Below are positions 26,351 through 35,423 of a stretch of 64,000 bases of DNA, in pieces. Source of the stretch: FEN-1073 sp963780865 (GTDB taxonomy: Bacteria > Chloroflexota > Anaerolineae > Anaerolineales > RBG-16-64-43). Location of the stretch: assembly GCA_963780865.1 (NCBI GenBank), contig CAWADT010000030.1, positions 53,533 through 117,532 on the forward strand. The letters run 5' to 3'. Within the stretch, counting starts at the first letter, position 1, and every line of letters starts with the position of its first letter. A program made the position numbers and the translations under genes. A model generated the notes under the pieces. It had not been told where the DNA came from. It made no database searches and worked only from the letters and a program-made list of their open reading frames with translations.

Positions 26351-27262
26351 GTGACGGGACCCCTAGTCGAGTGCGTGCCGAATTTTTCCGAAGGGCGCCG
26401 GGCGGATGTGGTGGAAGCCATTCTCGCTTCCATCCGCCGGATTCCCGGCGCATCCATCCTGGAGTGGAGCAGCGATCCCGACCACAACCGCAGCGTGGTC
26501 ACGCTGGCCGGAACGCCCGCCGCGATGGAAGCAGCCGCCTTTTCCGCCGTCGCTTGCGCCGCGACTTGAATCGACCTGCGGGGGCACAGGGGCGTGCACG
26601 CGCGGATCGGAGCCACGGACGTAGTCCCCTTTATCCCGCTGGCCGATTTTCCGATGGAAGAGTGCATCGCGCTGGCCCGCCGGCTCGGGAGTCGAATCGG
26701 GGAAGAACTTGGTTTGCCGGTATACCTTTACGCGCAAGCCGCGACGCGCCCCGAACGAAAAGACCTTTCCGTGATCCGCAAGGGGCAATACGAAGCGCTG
26801 GCAGCGGCGATCGGCAGCGATCCCGCCCGGGCGCCGGATTACGGGCCGGCGCGGATCGGGCCGGCGGGCGCCACGGCGGTCGGGGCGCGCGGCCCGCTTG
26901 TGGCTTTTAACATTTACCTCGACACCGCCGATGTGGAAATTGCCCGCGCGATTGCCGGCCGCATCCGCGCTTCCTCCGGCGGTCTTCCCGAACTGAAGGC
27001 GCTGGGTCTGCCGGTTGCCGGACAAGCCCAAGTGTCTATGAACCTGACCGATTACACCATTACCTCGCTCAAAGCCGCCTTCACCGCTGTCCGTGACGAA
27101 GCCCAAACACTCGGGACCCGCGTCGACCGCTCGGAATTGATCGGGCTGGTGCCGCGTCGCGCCATGTCCGGGATCGATCCGGCCGAGCTTTTGATTGAAA
27201 ATTTCTCGGAAAATAAAATTCTGGAACGCCGCTTAAGGGATGCCGGGCTGATGCAGGATTAG
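26351..27262 (+). CDS. ftcD: Glutamate formimidoyltransferase with in-frame TGA
   Basis: Transfers the formimino group of formiminoglutamate to tetrahydrofolate in histidine breakdown. LVECVPNFSEGR, DPDHNRSVVTLAG, GATDVVPFIPL, the VYLYAQAA region, GARGPLVAFNIYLDT and the C-terminal SELIGLVPRRA match the two-subdomain formiminotransferase. Start GTG 26351 with GGAGG at 26339-26343. The frame carries a TGA at 26567-26569, in the block before IDLRGHRGVHARIG where the family continues without a break; a C for T would give Arg. Without the stop the protein has 303 residues, a normal single-domain FtcD. Either a consensus error or a real nonsense mutation. Confidence 0.85.
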
Positions 27263-27339
27263 CTGAATGAGTATGTTTGCCTGTGATCGCCTATCCGGTG
27301 GATAATGCATCCCATGGGTGAATTCCGGCAGGCAATGGA

Positions 27340-28218
27340 ATGATGGCTCGGAAGAAAAACATCCCCCAACCGGTAGATACCATTTCCAAGGAACGATCGA
27401 TAGAAACCCGTCGGCGTTTCAACCCGCACTCGAAGAAACCGCTCGGCCTTCCCACTCGCGGAAAGACGGCGCCCAACCGGCTGCGTCCAACCGATACCTA
27501 TCTGGCGCTTTGTTATCCTGATTTCATCCGGTCCCTTCCGGGGATCTACGTTGATTTGGGTTTCGGCAAATCCCCTTCCACGACCGTCGAGACGGCCTTC
27601 CGCTTGCGCCGTCTGAACCCCGGCCTGAGAGTTGTCGGCGTGGAGATCGATCCGGAGCGCGTCGCCGCCGCGGAGCCGCGGTCCGGTCCGGGTTTGGATT
27701 TTCGCCTGGGGGGGTTCAACATGCCGCTGAGCCAATCGGAGCCGGCGGCGGTCATCCGCGCGATGAACGTCCTCCGCCAATATCCGGAAGGCGAATATGC
27801 CGCCTCGATCGGCGTGCTCGCGCAATCGTTGACGGAAGGCGGACTGCTGCTCGAGGGTACCAGCAACCCGCCGGGCTCCTTGATGGCATTCACCCTGTGC
27901 CGCCGCGAAGGGGAATCCCTCGCCTTCGAGGGACTGATTTTCTTCGCGCGCCTGCGCCACGCGTTCGAGCCGCGCTCGCTTCAGGCGGTGCTTCCTAAAA
28001 ATTACATCCATCATGCCGAACCTGGAAGCGCGCTCGACGCCTTTTTCGGCGATTGGGAGAAATGCTGGCAGCGGGCCCGCGCCCGGGGCGGGGATGATCG
28101 GCGGCTCCAATTCTCGCTCGCCGCCCGCCTGCTTTTCTCCGATTGCGGGTACGCCGTAGATGCCCGCTCCACGCTCCTCCGCCGTGGATTCCTGCGGCTG
28201 AAATCCGTTCCGGGTTAA
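27340..28218 (+). CDS. Class I SAM-dependent methyltransferase-like protein
   Basis: 292 residues. A basic N-terminus (about 1-50) precedes a Rossmann-like core: GIYVDLGFGKSPSTTVETA (motif I-like DxGxGxS), VVGVEIDPERV (motif II acidic end), and LTEGGLLLEGTSNPPG. The N-terminal RPTDTYLALCYPDFI and the C-terminal FFGDWEKCWQRA are distinct. I recall similar proteins in Actinobacteria annotated only as methylases. Substrate unknown. No strong ribosome binding site precedes ATG 27340; ATG 27343 is the next one. Confidence 0.6.
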   Translation: MMARKKNIPQPVDTISKERSIETRRRFNPHSKKPLGLPTRGKTAPNRLRPTDTYLALCYPDFIRSLPGIYVDLGFGKSPSTTVETAFRLRRLNPGLRVVGVEIDPERVAAAEPRSGPGLDFRLGGFNMPLSQSEPAAVIRAMNVLRQYPEGEYAASIGVLAQSLTEGGLLLEGTSNPPGSLMAFTLCRREGESLAFEGLIFFARLRHAFEPRSLQAVLPKNYIHHAEPGSALDAFFGDWEKCWQRARARGGDDRRLQFSLAARLLFSDCGYAVDARSTLLRRGFLRLKSVPG

Positions 28219-28237
28219 TAAAACCCTTTTATAAAAA

Positions 28238-28340
28238 TCTCACCGCAAAGCCCGCCCTCGGCGGTCGGGCCGGGGGGCGCAAAGGGCGCAAAGAAATTTA
28301 TTAATGAGCTTTGCGTTCTTTGCGGCTTTGCGGTAAGAGA
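28238..28340. repeat. Palindrome of GCAAAG units, copy 2, with a nested GC hairpin
   Basis: Left arm TCTCACCGCAAAG at 28238 and right arm ending CTTTGCGGTAAGAGA at 28340 match the element between panB and panE. The left arm is interrupted at 28251-28277 by a GC-rich block with CCCGCC and GGGCCGGGGGG, which also occurs at 55009-55044 and 57043-57076, so one repeat was inserted into another. Confidence 0.75.
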
Positions 28341-28408
28341 TCTGTTGTTCGTATCTACTCAGCCCGAGAAAAGCTGGAAGGAATTCCACAAAATTGATGA
28401 CCTGGCAT

Positions 28409-28482
28409 CACTCTCCCTCATCCGGCCTTCGGCCACCTTCTCCCAGCTTATGCTGGGAGAAGGACGGGATGAGGGGAAAGGT
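28409..28482. repeat. CTCCCAGC hairpin repeat, copy 4
   Basis: CTCCCAGCTTATGCTGGGAG is identical in core to the copy between panC and panD, flanked by CTCCCTCATCCGGCC and GGACGGGATGAGGGG. Confidence 0.8.
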
Positions 28483-28533
28483 TGAGTAGTTGCTGTTTTT
28501 CAATCTTTCATTATTACCCTATCTTGCTCCGGG

Positions 28534-28568
28534 ATTAAAAACAAAAGCGGCCGCTGCGGCCGCTTTTG
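28534..28568 (-). terminator. Terminator of the AP2-like gene
   Basis: On the minus strand, AAAAGCGGCCGC and GCGGCCGCTTTT form a long stem followed by TTTTTAA. It lies 21 bases after the stop. Confidence 0.85.
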
Positions 28569-28588
28569 GATCTTCAATCTATTTCGAT

Positions 28589-28900
28589 CTAGCGTTTGCT
28601 TTTCTTGCCCGCCCTGGCCTTGCGCTCGCGGAGCATTTCCTTTTCCATCTTCCGGCGGAATTTCGCCGCGACGGCGATGGCTTCCTTCTTCGATTTGTAG
28701 AGATGGATGTAAAACCGCTTGTTGTGCACTTTCCCTTCCAGCTTGTAGTACACGCTCACGACGGGCATCAGGGTGCGGCCTTTGTTGCCCTTGGTATAGG
28801 TCACGCTGACACCGTTAATCCCGGTGGAATTGTTGCTTTGCGCCTCGGCTCGGAAGGGCGCCCGATTGCGGCGAGTCCGGATAATCTTCTTGGCTTTCAT
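28589..28900 (-). CDS. AP2/ERF-like DNA-binding domain protein
   Basis: 103 residues, very basic. TGINGVSVTYTKG, PVVSVYYKLEGK, KRFYIHLYKSKKEAIAVA and FRRKMEKEM fit the three-strand-plus-helix AP2 fold as seen in bacterial proteins (GVxGVSRTY..., then a KxFSI strand and a helix starting KxEA). The ends are Lys/Arg-rich (KAKKIIRTRRNRAP; ERKARAGKKSKR), consistent with DNA binding. GAGGTGAACC precedes the ATG. Bacterial AP2 domains are mostly parts of homing endonucleases; here it stands alone with its own terminator. Target unknown. Confidence 0.65.
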   Translation of the reverse strand: MKAKKIIRTRRNRAPFRAEAQSNNSTGINGVSVTYTKGNKGRTLMPVVSVYYKLEGKVHNKRFYIHLYKSKKEAIAVAAKFRRKMEKEMLRERKARAGKKSKR

Positions 28901-29023
28901 GGTTCACCTCGCGTGGAAGAACCTCTTCGGTTCTCCCATTCCTTTCTTCATGGAATGATCGGCGAATTTACTCAAACGACATTGCCCCGTTTCCACCTCG
29001 CTTCTACGGTTACGACAATGAAC

Positions 29024-29165
29024 GACCGCGCGGCAAGCCGCGCGGTATCCAGCGGCACAACCCCCAAGAACATAAGCAGCAAGCCCCGCTTTCTACAATT
29101 TGGATTTATGAAGAAAGCGGGGTAAGCTGCAGGGTATTCCTCATCCCGCGAAAGCGGGATAAAAA
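29024..29165. repeat. GCCCCGCTTTCT repeat family, copy B
   Basis: GACCGCGCGGCAAGCCGCGCGGTATC, then AAGCCCCGCTTTCT/AGAAAGCGGGGTAAGC, then GGGTATTCCTC and ATCCCGCGAAAGCGGGAT-AAAAA. The last hairpin merges with the rpoC terminator. Same order of blocks as copy A at 13356. Confidence 0.8.
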
Positions 29166-29184
29166 GCCGGGGTTTCCCCCGGCC
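29160..29184 (-). terminator. rpoC terminator
   Basis: On the minus strand, GCCGGGG-GAAA-CCCCGGC followed by TTTTTAT, starting a few bases after the rpoC stop. The opposite side also has a T-run, so it may work in both directions. Confidence 0.85.
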
Positions 29185-29189
29185 TTTTT

Positions 29190-32100
29190 TCATTCGGTGA
29201 CGGTGTTGGGAGCGGCCACTTCTCCGGCCGCTTCCTCCATCAACCGGTAACCTGTCCCGGCAGGGATAAGTTTACCGATGATCACGTTCTCTTTCAAGCC
29301 CAGCAGCGGATCGAGCCGGCCTTCGATGGCCGCCCCCGCCAGCACTTTGATGGTGTGCTGGAAGGAAGATGCCGAGAGGAAGGAGTCGGTGCTCAAGGAA
29401 GCCTTGGTGACGCCCAGCAACACCGGAGCCGCCGTGGCAGGCTGTTTCCCGTCGGAGAGCAATTTCTCGTTGATGTCCTGGAGGCGGAACCGTTCCACCA
29501 GTTCTCCCGGCAGGAAATCTGTATCGCCGGGCCGAACCACCTGCACCTTGGCCAGCATCTTGCGCAGAACAACTTCGAAGTGTTTATCGTTGATGTTCTG
29601 CCCCTGGGCGCGGTATACCTTTTGAATTTCGGTGAGCAGATACAGTTGGCAGGCTTCCCGGCCCTGAATGCGCAAAATCCGGTGCGGGTTGAGCGAGCCC
29701 TCAGTCAGGTTTTGGCCGGCTTCCACGCGCGAACCCTCGGCGATGATCAGCCGGGCGCCGCTCGGGATTTCATACTCCGCTTCTTCGCGGTGCTCGTAGG
29801 TGATCACCACCTTGTGTTCCCGTACGCGGGCTTTGCCGGCGTGTTCCGCAACGATCTCGGCGTCGCCGCGCGTGGCCAGCACCACCCCGGCTTCCACCGC
29901 GATGTTGTCTTCGATTTTCAACGACCAGTTCCCCGGCACTTGATATTCGTCGCGGAGAATTTCGCTCGAAACGATCTTGATCGTGCGGTGCCCGGTTTCC
30001 GAGCGGTGGATTTCCACCAGTCCGCCGATTTCGGTGACGATCGCCTCGCCCTTCGGTTTCTTGCGCGCCTCGAACAGCTCCTCGACGCGCGGGAGTCCCG
30101 AAGTGATGTCTCCGCCGGCGGCAACGCCGCCGGTGTGGAAGGTGCGCAGGGTGAGCTGGGTGCCCGGCTCGCCGATGGATTGCGCGGCGACGATCCCCAC
30201 CGCAACGCCCATATCCACCAACGCGCCGCGTCCCAAATCCAGGCCGTAGCACGTCTGGCACAGCCCGTGGCGAAGGTTGCACGTCAGCGGGGAGCGGACG
30301 ACCACCTCTTCCAAGCCGGAGGCCGTGATGCGCTTGGCCTCTTCCATCGTGATGATTTCGGTCTGCCCGACGATCAGCTCGCCGGTATGCGGATCCACCA
30401 CTTTTTGCGCCGCAATGCGCCCGAAGAGGCGCGAGTCGAACGTCTGTCCCGCCACGTCGTCCCGGCGGCGGATGTGGATGCCTTCTTCCGTTCCGCAGTC
30501 GGCGTCCATAATGATCAGGTCCTGGGCCACGTCCACCAATCTGCGGGTGAGATATCCGGCGTCGGCCGTGCGCAGCGCGGTGTCGGCCAGGCCTTTGCGA
30601 GCGCCGTGGGTGGAGATGAAGTATTCCAGCGCGGTCAGGCCGTCGCGGAAGTTGGAGCGGATGGGCAGCGGGATGATGCGCCCCGCCGGATCCGCCATCA
30701 AGCCGCGCATTCCGGCCAGCTGGGAGATCGGTCCGAACCCGCCCTTGGTCGCGCCCGACATCGCCATGGTGCTCAGATTGCCGGTCGGATCCATGTGGCG
30801 GCGGACGGCGTCGGTCACTTCGCCGAGGGCTTTCTGCCACAAGTCGATGATGCGCTCGTTCTGTTCCTGTTCGGTCAGCAGCCCGCGGCGGTAGTCCTTC
30901 TCCATCCGTTCCTGTTCGGCCATCGCGAGGTTGATGATTTGAATCTTTTCAGGGGGAATGGTGATGTCGGACACCGCGATCGTCGTTCCGGACCGCGTGG
31001 CATATTGAAAGCCGATGTCCTTGATCCGGTCCACCACTTCGATCGTGGTTTCCGATCCCAGCACTTGGTAGCACTGGGCCACCAGCTTCTGCAGAGAACC
31101 CTTGTCCAGGTTCTGGTTTACGAAGCGCATGTTCTCCGGCAGGATCATGTTGAACAGCACGCGTCCGGCCGTGGTTTGCAGCAGGCGTTTCTGGGCGCGG
31201 GCGAAGCGTTCGCCCTTGTCGCTGAACCAGGTCGGAGCCTGAAGGATGATCGGGGTGTGCAGATTCAATTTTCCCAGCCGGTAGGCCAGTTCCACTTCTT
31301 CCATGCTGCCAAAGTGCGGACGCTTGGCGGGTTCCACGCCCTCCAGCCGCGGGTCGGTCAGCGTGAGGTAATACACGCCCAAGACCATATCCTTCGTCGG
31401 GCCGACGATCGGCTCGCCGTCGGCCGGTTTGAGCAGAATTCTTGGTCGAGAGCATCAGCGTTCGGGCTTCCGTCACCGCCCGTTCCGAGAGCGGCAGGTG
31501 CACGGCCATCTGGTCCCCGTCGAAATCGGCGTTGAACGCGGCGCACACCAGCGGATGGATGTGGATGGCTTTCCCTTCCACCAGCACCGGCTCGAAGGCC
31601 TGGATGCCCAGGCGGTGCAGCGTGGGCGCCCGGTTGAGAAGCACGGGCCGGTCGCGGATTACTTCTTCGAGCACTTCCCACACTTCGGGCCGTTCGCGCT
31701 CGATGAAGCGTCGCGCGCCCTTAACGTTGTTGGCGTATCCATAGGCCACAAGTTTGGCGATCACAAAGGGGCGGTACAACTCCAGCGCCATCACCTTGGG
31801 GAGACCGCACTGGTAGAGTTTGAGTTTGGGGCCGACGACGATCACCGACCGGCCGGAATAATCCACGCGCTTCCCGAGCAGGTTGCGGCGGAAGCGGCCC
31901 TTCTTGCCCTTGAGCATGTCGGAGAGGGATTTCAGCTCGCGGCGGCCGCGGCGGGAAAGCGCTTTGCCGCGCTGCGAATTGTCGATCAGGCTGTCGACTG
32001 CCTCCTGCAGCATGCGTTTCTCGTTGCGCACGATCACATCCGGCGCGCCCAGCTCGATCAGCCGCTTGAGCCGGTTGTTGCGGTTGATCACCCGGCGGTA

Positions 32101-33405
32101 GAGGTCGTTGAGGTCGGAAGTGGCAAACCGGCCGCCGTCGAGCTGCACCATCGGGCGCAGTTCGGGCGGGATGACCGGCAGCACCGTGAGAATCATCCAT
32201 TCCGCTTTGTTGTGGGAACGCCGGAAGGCTTCCACCACCTTCAGCCGCTTGGAGGCTTTCTTCTTCCGCTGCTTGCTCTTGGTGGTGCGGACGTCCTTCC
32301 AGAGCGTCTCGGCCATTTTATCCAGGTCCAGCACGCGCAGAATTTCGTAGAAGGCTTCCGCGCCCATTTCCGCTTTGAACACCTGGCCCCAGCGGGTCTT
32401 CAGCTCGCGGTAGCGGCTCTCGCCGATGAAGTTGAGTTGCTGGATCTCCATCAGTTCTTCCCGCTGTTGCAGCAGGGATTCGCGCGCTTCCTGGGTTTGA
32501 TCCTCGATCTGGTTGCGGAGCTGGCCGAGCGTCTCGTCGGTTTCCGCCTTGGCCTTCTCTTTTTCCATGCGGATCTTTTCGATGGCCCGGTCGCGCTTTT
32601 CCTTCAGTTCGCTTTCAATTTCCTCCAAGCGCGTCTTCACCGCCTTTTGCAAAACGGCGGTGTGCTTGGGGGCGACCGTTTCGCCCTTGTCGACGATCAG
32701 CGTGGAAGTGGGTGAGAATTCGATCGGCACCCGGATGGTGCTGCCCTGCTTTTCCTTTAACGACTGCTCCATCCGCTGGCCTTCTTTGATCAGCGGGTCG
32801 AGGCGTTCGCTCACGTCTTCATCGAATTTTTCCCGGGTGTGCTGGATCTTCTCATCCAGTTCCGCGATGTGCTTTTCGTGCGCGAGCTTCACTTGTTTGA
32901 TCTTCTGGTTGATCTCGGCCCCCTGCTTGTCCTCGGCCTTGGCCAGATCGTCGTCGAGTCGTTTCAGCGCCTTCTGGCGCGCGTCCTCGTCGACGTGGGT
33001 GATCACGTATTGAGCGAAATACAGCACGCGGTCGAGGTTCCGGCGGCTGATGTCCAGGAGCAGGCCGAGGTAGGAGGGAACGCGGCGGGTGTACCATACG
33101 TGCGCCACCGGGGCCGCCAGTTCAATGTGCCCCATCCGTTCGCGGCGGACCGAGGAGCGGGTGACTTCCACGCCGCATTTATCGCAGATGACGCCCCGAT
33201 GGCGAACGTTCTTGTATTTTCCGCAATAACATTGCCAATCGCGGGTCGGTCCGAAGATCGCCTCGCAGAACAGGCCGTCTTTCTCCGGCCGAAGGCGCCG
33301 GTAATTGATCGTCTCCGGGCGCGTGACCTCTCCGTAGGACCAACTTCGGATCGTATCGGGGGAGGCAAGGGTAACCTTCAGCGAAGTTATGCCTTTGGCT
33401 TCCAC
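29190..33405 (-). CDS. rpoC: RNA polymerase beta' subunit (frameshift in the sequence)
   Basis: Largest core RNA polymerase subunit, 1404 residues after correction. The N-terminus (GTG start, GGAGAG nine bases upstream) has the zinc cluster CYCG...CDKC near 58-76; NADFDGDQMAVHLPL near 626 holds the Mg-binding Asp triad. DPTGNLSTMAMSGATKGG, SDADCGT-type and LTLRTFHTGGVA follow. The frame breaks at about 31437-31440: AAG-AAT-T-CTG-CTC has one extra T (or lacks two bases) between STKN and LLKPADGEP. Such a break in an essential single-copy gene points to a sequence error. Residues about 130-330 form a coiled-coil-rich insertion. No rpoB is adjacent. Confidence 0.97.
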
Positions 33406-34228
33406 AATTCACTCTCCACTGGAAAAGCTGAGGAACTGCAACGGTTGAGATGCCGTGTGGATTAAAGCAGGCAAAACAAGCGCATGGGGCATCGCCCACG
33501 CGCTCGTCTTCAGGAGATATAGCTTAGTGTCAGTATTTTACCGTTCGAATGGTCCTTGGTCAAGGGTTCGCGCCCTTTAAATTGAGACGACCGGCTCGAC
33601 GGTGATTTAACTTCCTTTAATAATCGCCCATTATAAGATAGAAGGTAATTACTCGGCGGGTTTTCCGGCTTCGTACACGGATTACACCGAATAGAGCCGA
33701 ATCCACTGAAAAACATTTGGTAAGCATTTCACTAAAGAAAATTTTTCGGTGACTTCGGGTTTTTCCGTGTTTCGGTGTACGTTTTCCCCGACCTAGGTAT
33801 TTACTATAGAAGATCCACTTTTTCTGCGTCCAGCCTCCTCAAGCTCAGCCCTGGATTCAATCTTTGCATGCCGGAACTTTTGTAGATAATTCAGTTCCCT
33901 TCAACGTTAAAACCACCTGCCCGCATGCTGATCGTACTCTTCCCCCGCTCTCCCTTCTCGAAAATCGTGCTGGTTTACCAATCACGCCACCGCTTCATGG
34001 AGCACGATGCGTCCCGGCTTTCCCCGGCGGGTGCCGGTTCGTCCCGCGGGAGCGGTACCTGCTTATTGAAGCAAATACCTGAACCCACCTCGCGTGCTCT
34101 TCCTCCCGACAAATTCTATGTGCAGGGATGTCCTCGTCGTGCGTTTTGCCGGATCCTGTCCTGCGGAACCACCTGCCTCTCCATGGCGTCTTTATAAATA
34201 TCCGCAGAATACTTTTCGGGAGGACGCC
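33406..34228. other. Gene-free stretch between rpoC and the DUF4349 gene
   Basis: Divergent promoter region of rpoC (minus) and the DUF4349 gene (plus). It holds a long palindrome at 33672-33781 and otherwise no convincing gene. rpoB would be expected here on the minus strand in most bacteria and is absent. Confidence 0.7.
33672..33781. repeat. Palindrome of ACACGGATTACACCGA type
   Basis: CGTACACGGATTACACCGAA with GAGCCGAATCCACTGAAAAA (33672-33713) faces TTTTTCGGTGACTTCGGG with TCCGTGTTTCGGTGTACG (33742-33781). A related element is at 63007-63122. Confidence 0.75.
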
Positions 34229-35200
34229 ATGAAGAAACGAATCCCCACCCTCGTCTTTGCCTTTCTGCTTCTCGTCGCTCTGCTCGGCGGTTTGGCGTTG
34301 CGCAGCGCGGCGATCAAGGGCGCGCTCGAGTTACCGCGCGTCCATACCGGGATCGCCGCCGGCACGCAGGTACCGTCCCAGGGTAAAGCGGGTCTTTCCC
34401 TCGGGGGCGATACATCAGTAGCCGCCGCCACCATGGTCTCGGCCCCCGCCGCCGTGTCCGGCGCTTCCGGCGGGGCGCCCTCCGATTCCGGGAGCGCCGC
34501 CGGCGGCGTTCCTCTGATTATCAAACAAGCCCAGATCCATCTGCTGGTGAAGGATACCGACCAGTCGATCGACCGGCTCACACAACTCGTTTCCGACAGC
34601 GGCGGATACATCGTCAGCAATCGCGTTTGGCTCGAGCCGTATCAAAATTCGAACTATAAATACGCCGCCTACACCCTTGCCATTCCGGCCGATCAGTTTG
34701 AAAGCGCGCTGCTGCGCCTGCGCGATCTCTCCCTCCGGGTGGTGGATGAAAGCGCCGGGGGTCAGGATGTGTCGGGGGAATATGTCGATCTGCAGTCGCG
34801 GTTGAACAATTTGGAATCGACCGCCAATCGGATCCGCGGATTCCTGGACCAGGCCCAGACCGTCGACAATTCGCTGCGGATCAACCAGGAGCTTTCCGCC
34901 ATCGAAGACCAGATCGAGCAGGTGAAGGGCAGAATGAACTACCTCTCCAACCGGGCGGCGTATTCCACCATCACCGTGCAATTGGATCCCGAACTGCCCC
35001 CCGTGGCCGTACCCACGCCGGCGCCCTCGGGTTGGAATCCCGGCCGCACATTTGAAAAAGCAGGCGGGCTCGCCATTCAGGCGGCGCAGTTCCTGTTGGA
35101 TGTGGCGATTTACCTCGTCGTTTGGCTTCCGTTCGTGGTGCCGATTCTGATCGTTTGGGTCGTTTATCGAATTGTATCGTCGAAGAGGAAAACCGCCTAA
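34229..35200 (+). CDS. DUF4349 membrane-anchored protein
   Basis: 323 residues. N-terminal anchor MKKRIPTLVFAFLLLVALLG, an Ala/Gly/Ser-rich segment (to about 90), then the DUF4349 core: IIKQAQIHLLVKDTDQSIDRL, SDSGGYIVSN, YTLAIPADQFESAL, LRVVDESAGGQDVSGEYVDL, a coiled coil (SRLNNLESTANRIRGFL through SAIEDQIEQVKGRM) and STITVQL. A C-terminal TM (YLVVWLPFVVPILIVWVVY) and basic tail SSKRKTA follow. Domain proteins of this kind occur widely in Chloroflexota; role unknown. Start ATG 34229 with GGGAGGA five bases upstream. Confidence 0.87.
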   Translation: MKKRIPTLVFAFLLLVALLGGLALRSAAIKGALELPRVHTGIAAGTQVPSQGKAGLSLGGDTSVAAATMVSAPAAVSGASGGAPSDSGSAAGGVPLIIKQAQIHLLVKDTDQSIDRLTQLVSDSGGYIVSNRVWLEPYQNSNYKYAAYTLAIPADQFESALLRLRDLSLRVVDESAGGQDVSGEYVDLQSRLNNLESTANRIRGFLDQAQTVDNSLRINQELSAIEDQIEQVKGRMNYLSNRAAYSTITVQLDPELPPVAVPTPAPSGWNPGRTFEKAGGLAIQAAQFLLDVAIYLVVWLPFVVPILIVWVVYRIVSSKRKTA

Positions 35201-35230
35201 GCTTTCCAACTCTCCTCCATGATCCACAGT

Positions 35231-35268
35231 GAAAAAAACCGCCGGCTGTGATCTCTAGCGGTTTTTTC
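35231..35268 (+). terminator. Terminator after the DUF4349 gene
   Basis: GAAAAAAACCGC (35231-35242) pairs with GCGGTTTTTTC (35258-35268), giving an A-tract stem and T-run. Confidence 0.8.
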
Positions 35269-35423
35269 GCTATGCCCGGCCATCGCATTCCCATGGATGC
35301 GTTCCTTATGTGATTTTTCATGCAAAGCGCGATGTTATAATTTCCAAATCAATTTCCCGGAGATCGGATATTCCTAAGGGAGGGCTTTTGCGTGGACGGA
35401 ATCCGTATGTTGGGAATATTCAC

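Noticed and set aside
26567..26600. Selenocysteine insertion at the ftcD TGA
   Set aside because: A small CCTG/CAGG stem follows, but FtcD has no known selenoprotein form and the position is not catalytic.
29355..31535. Very long open frame on the plus strand across rpoC
   Set aside because: It is antisense to conserved RpoC blocks, has no family motifs, and arises from GC-biased codon positions.
33518..33600. tRNA-like stretch (GGAGATATAGCTTAGTG then GGTTCGCGCC)
   Set aside because: The 3' acceptor strand TATCTCC and a proper anticodon arm are missing.
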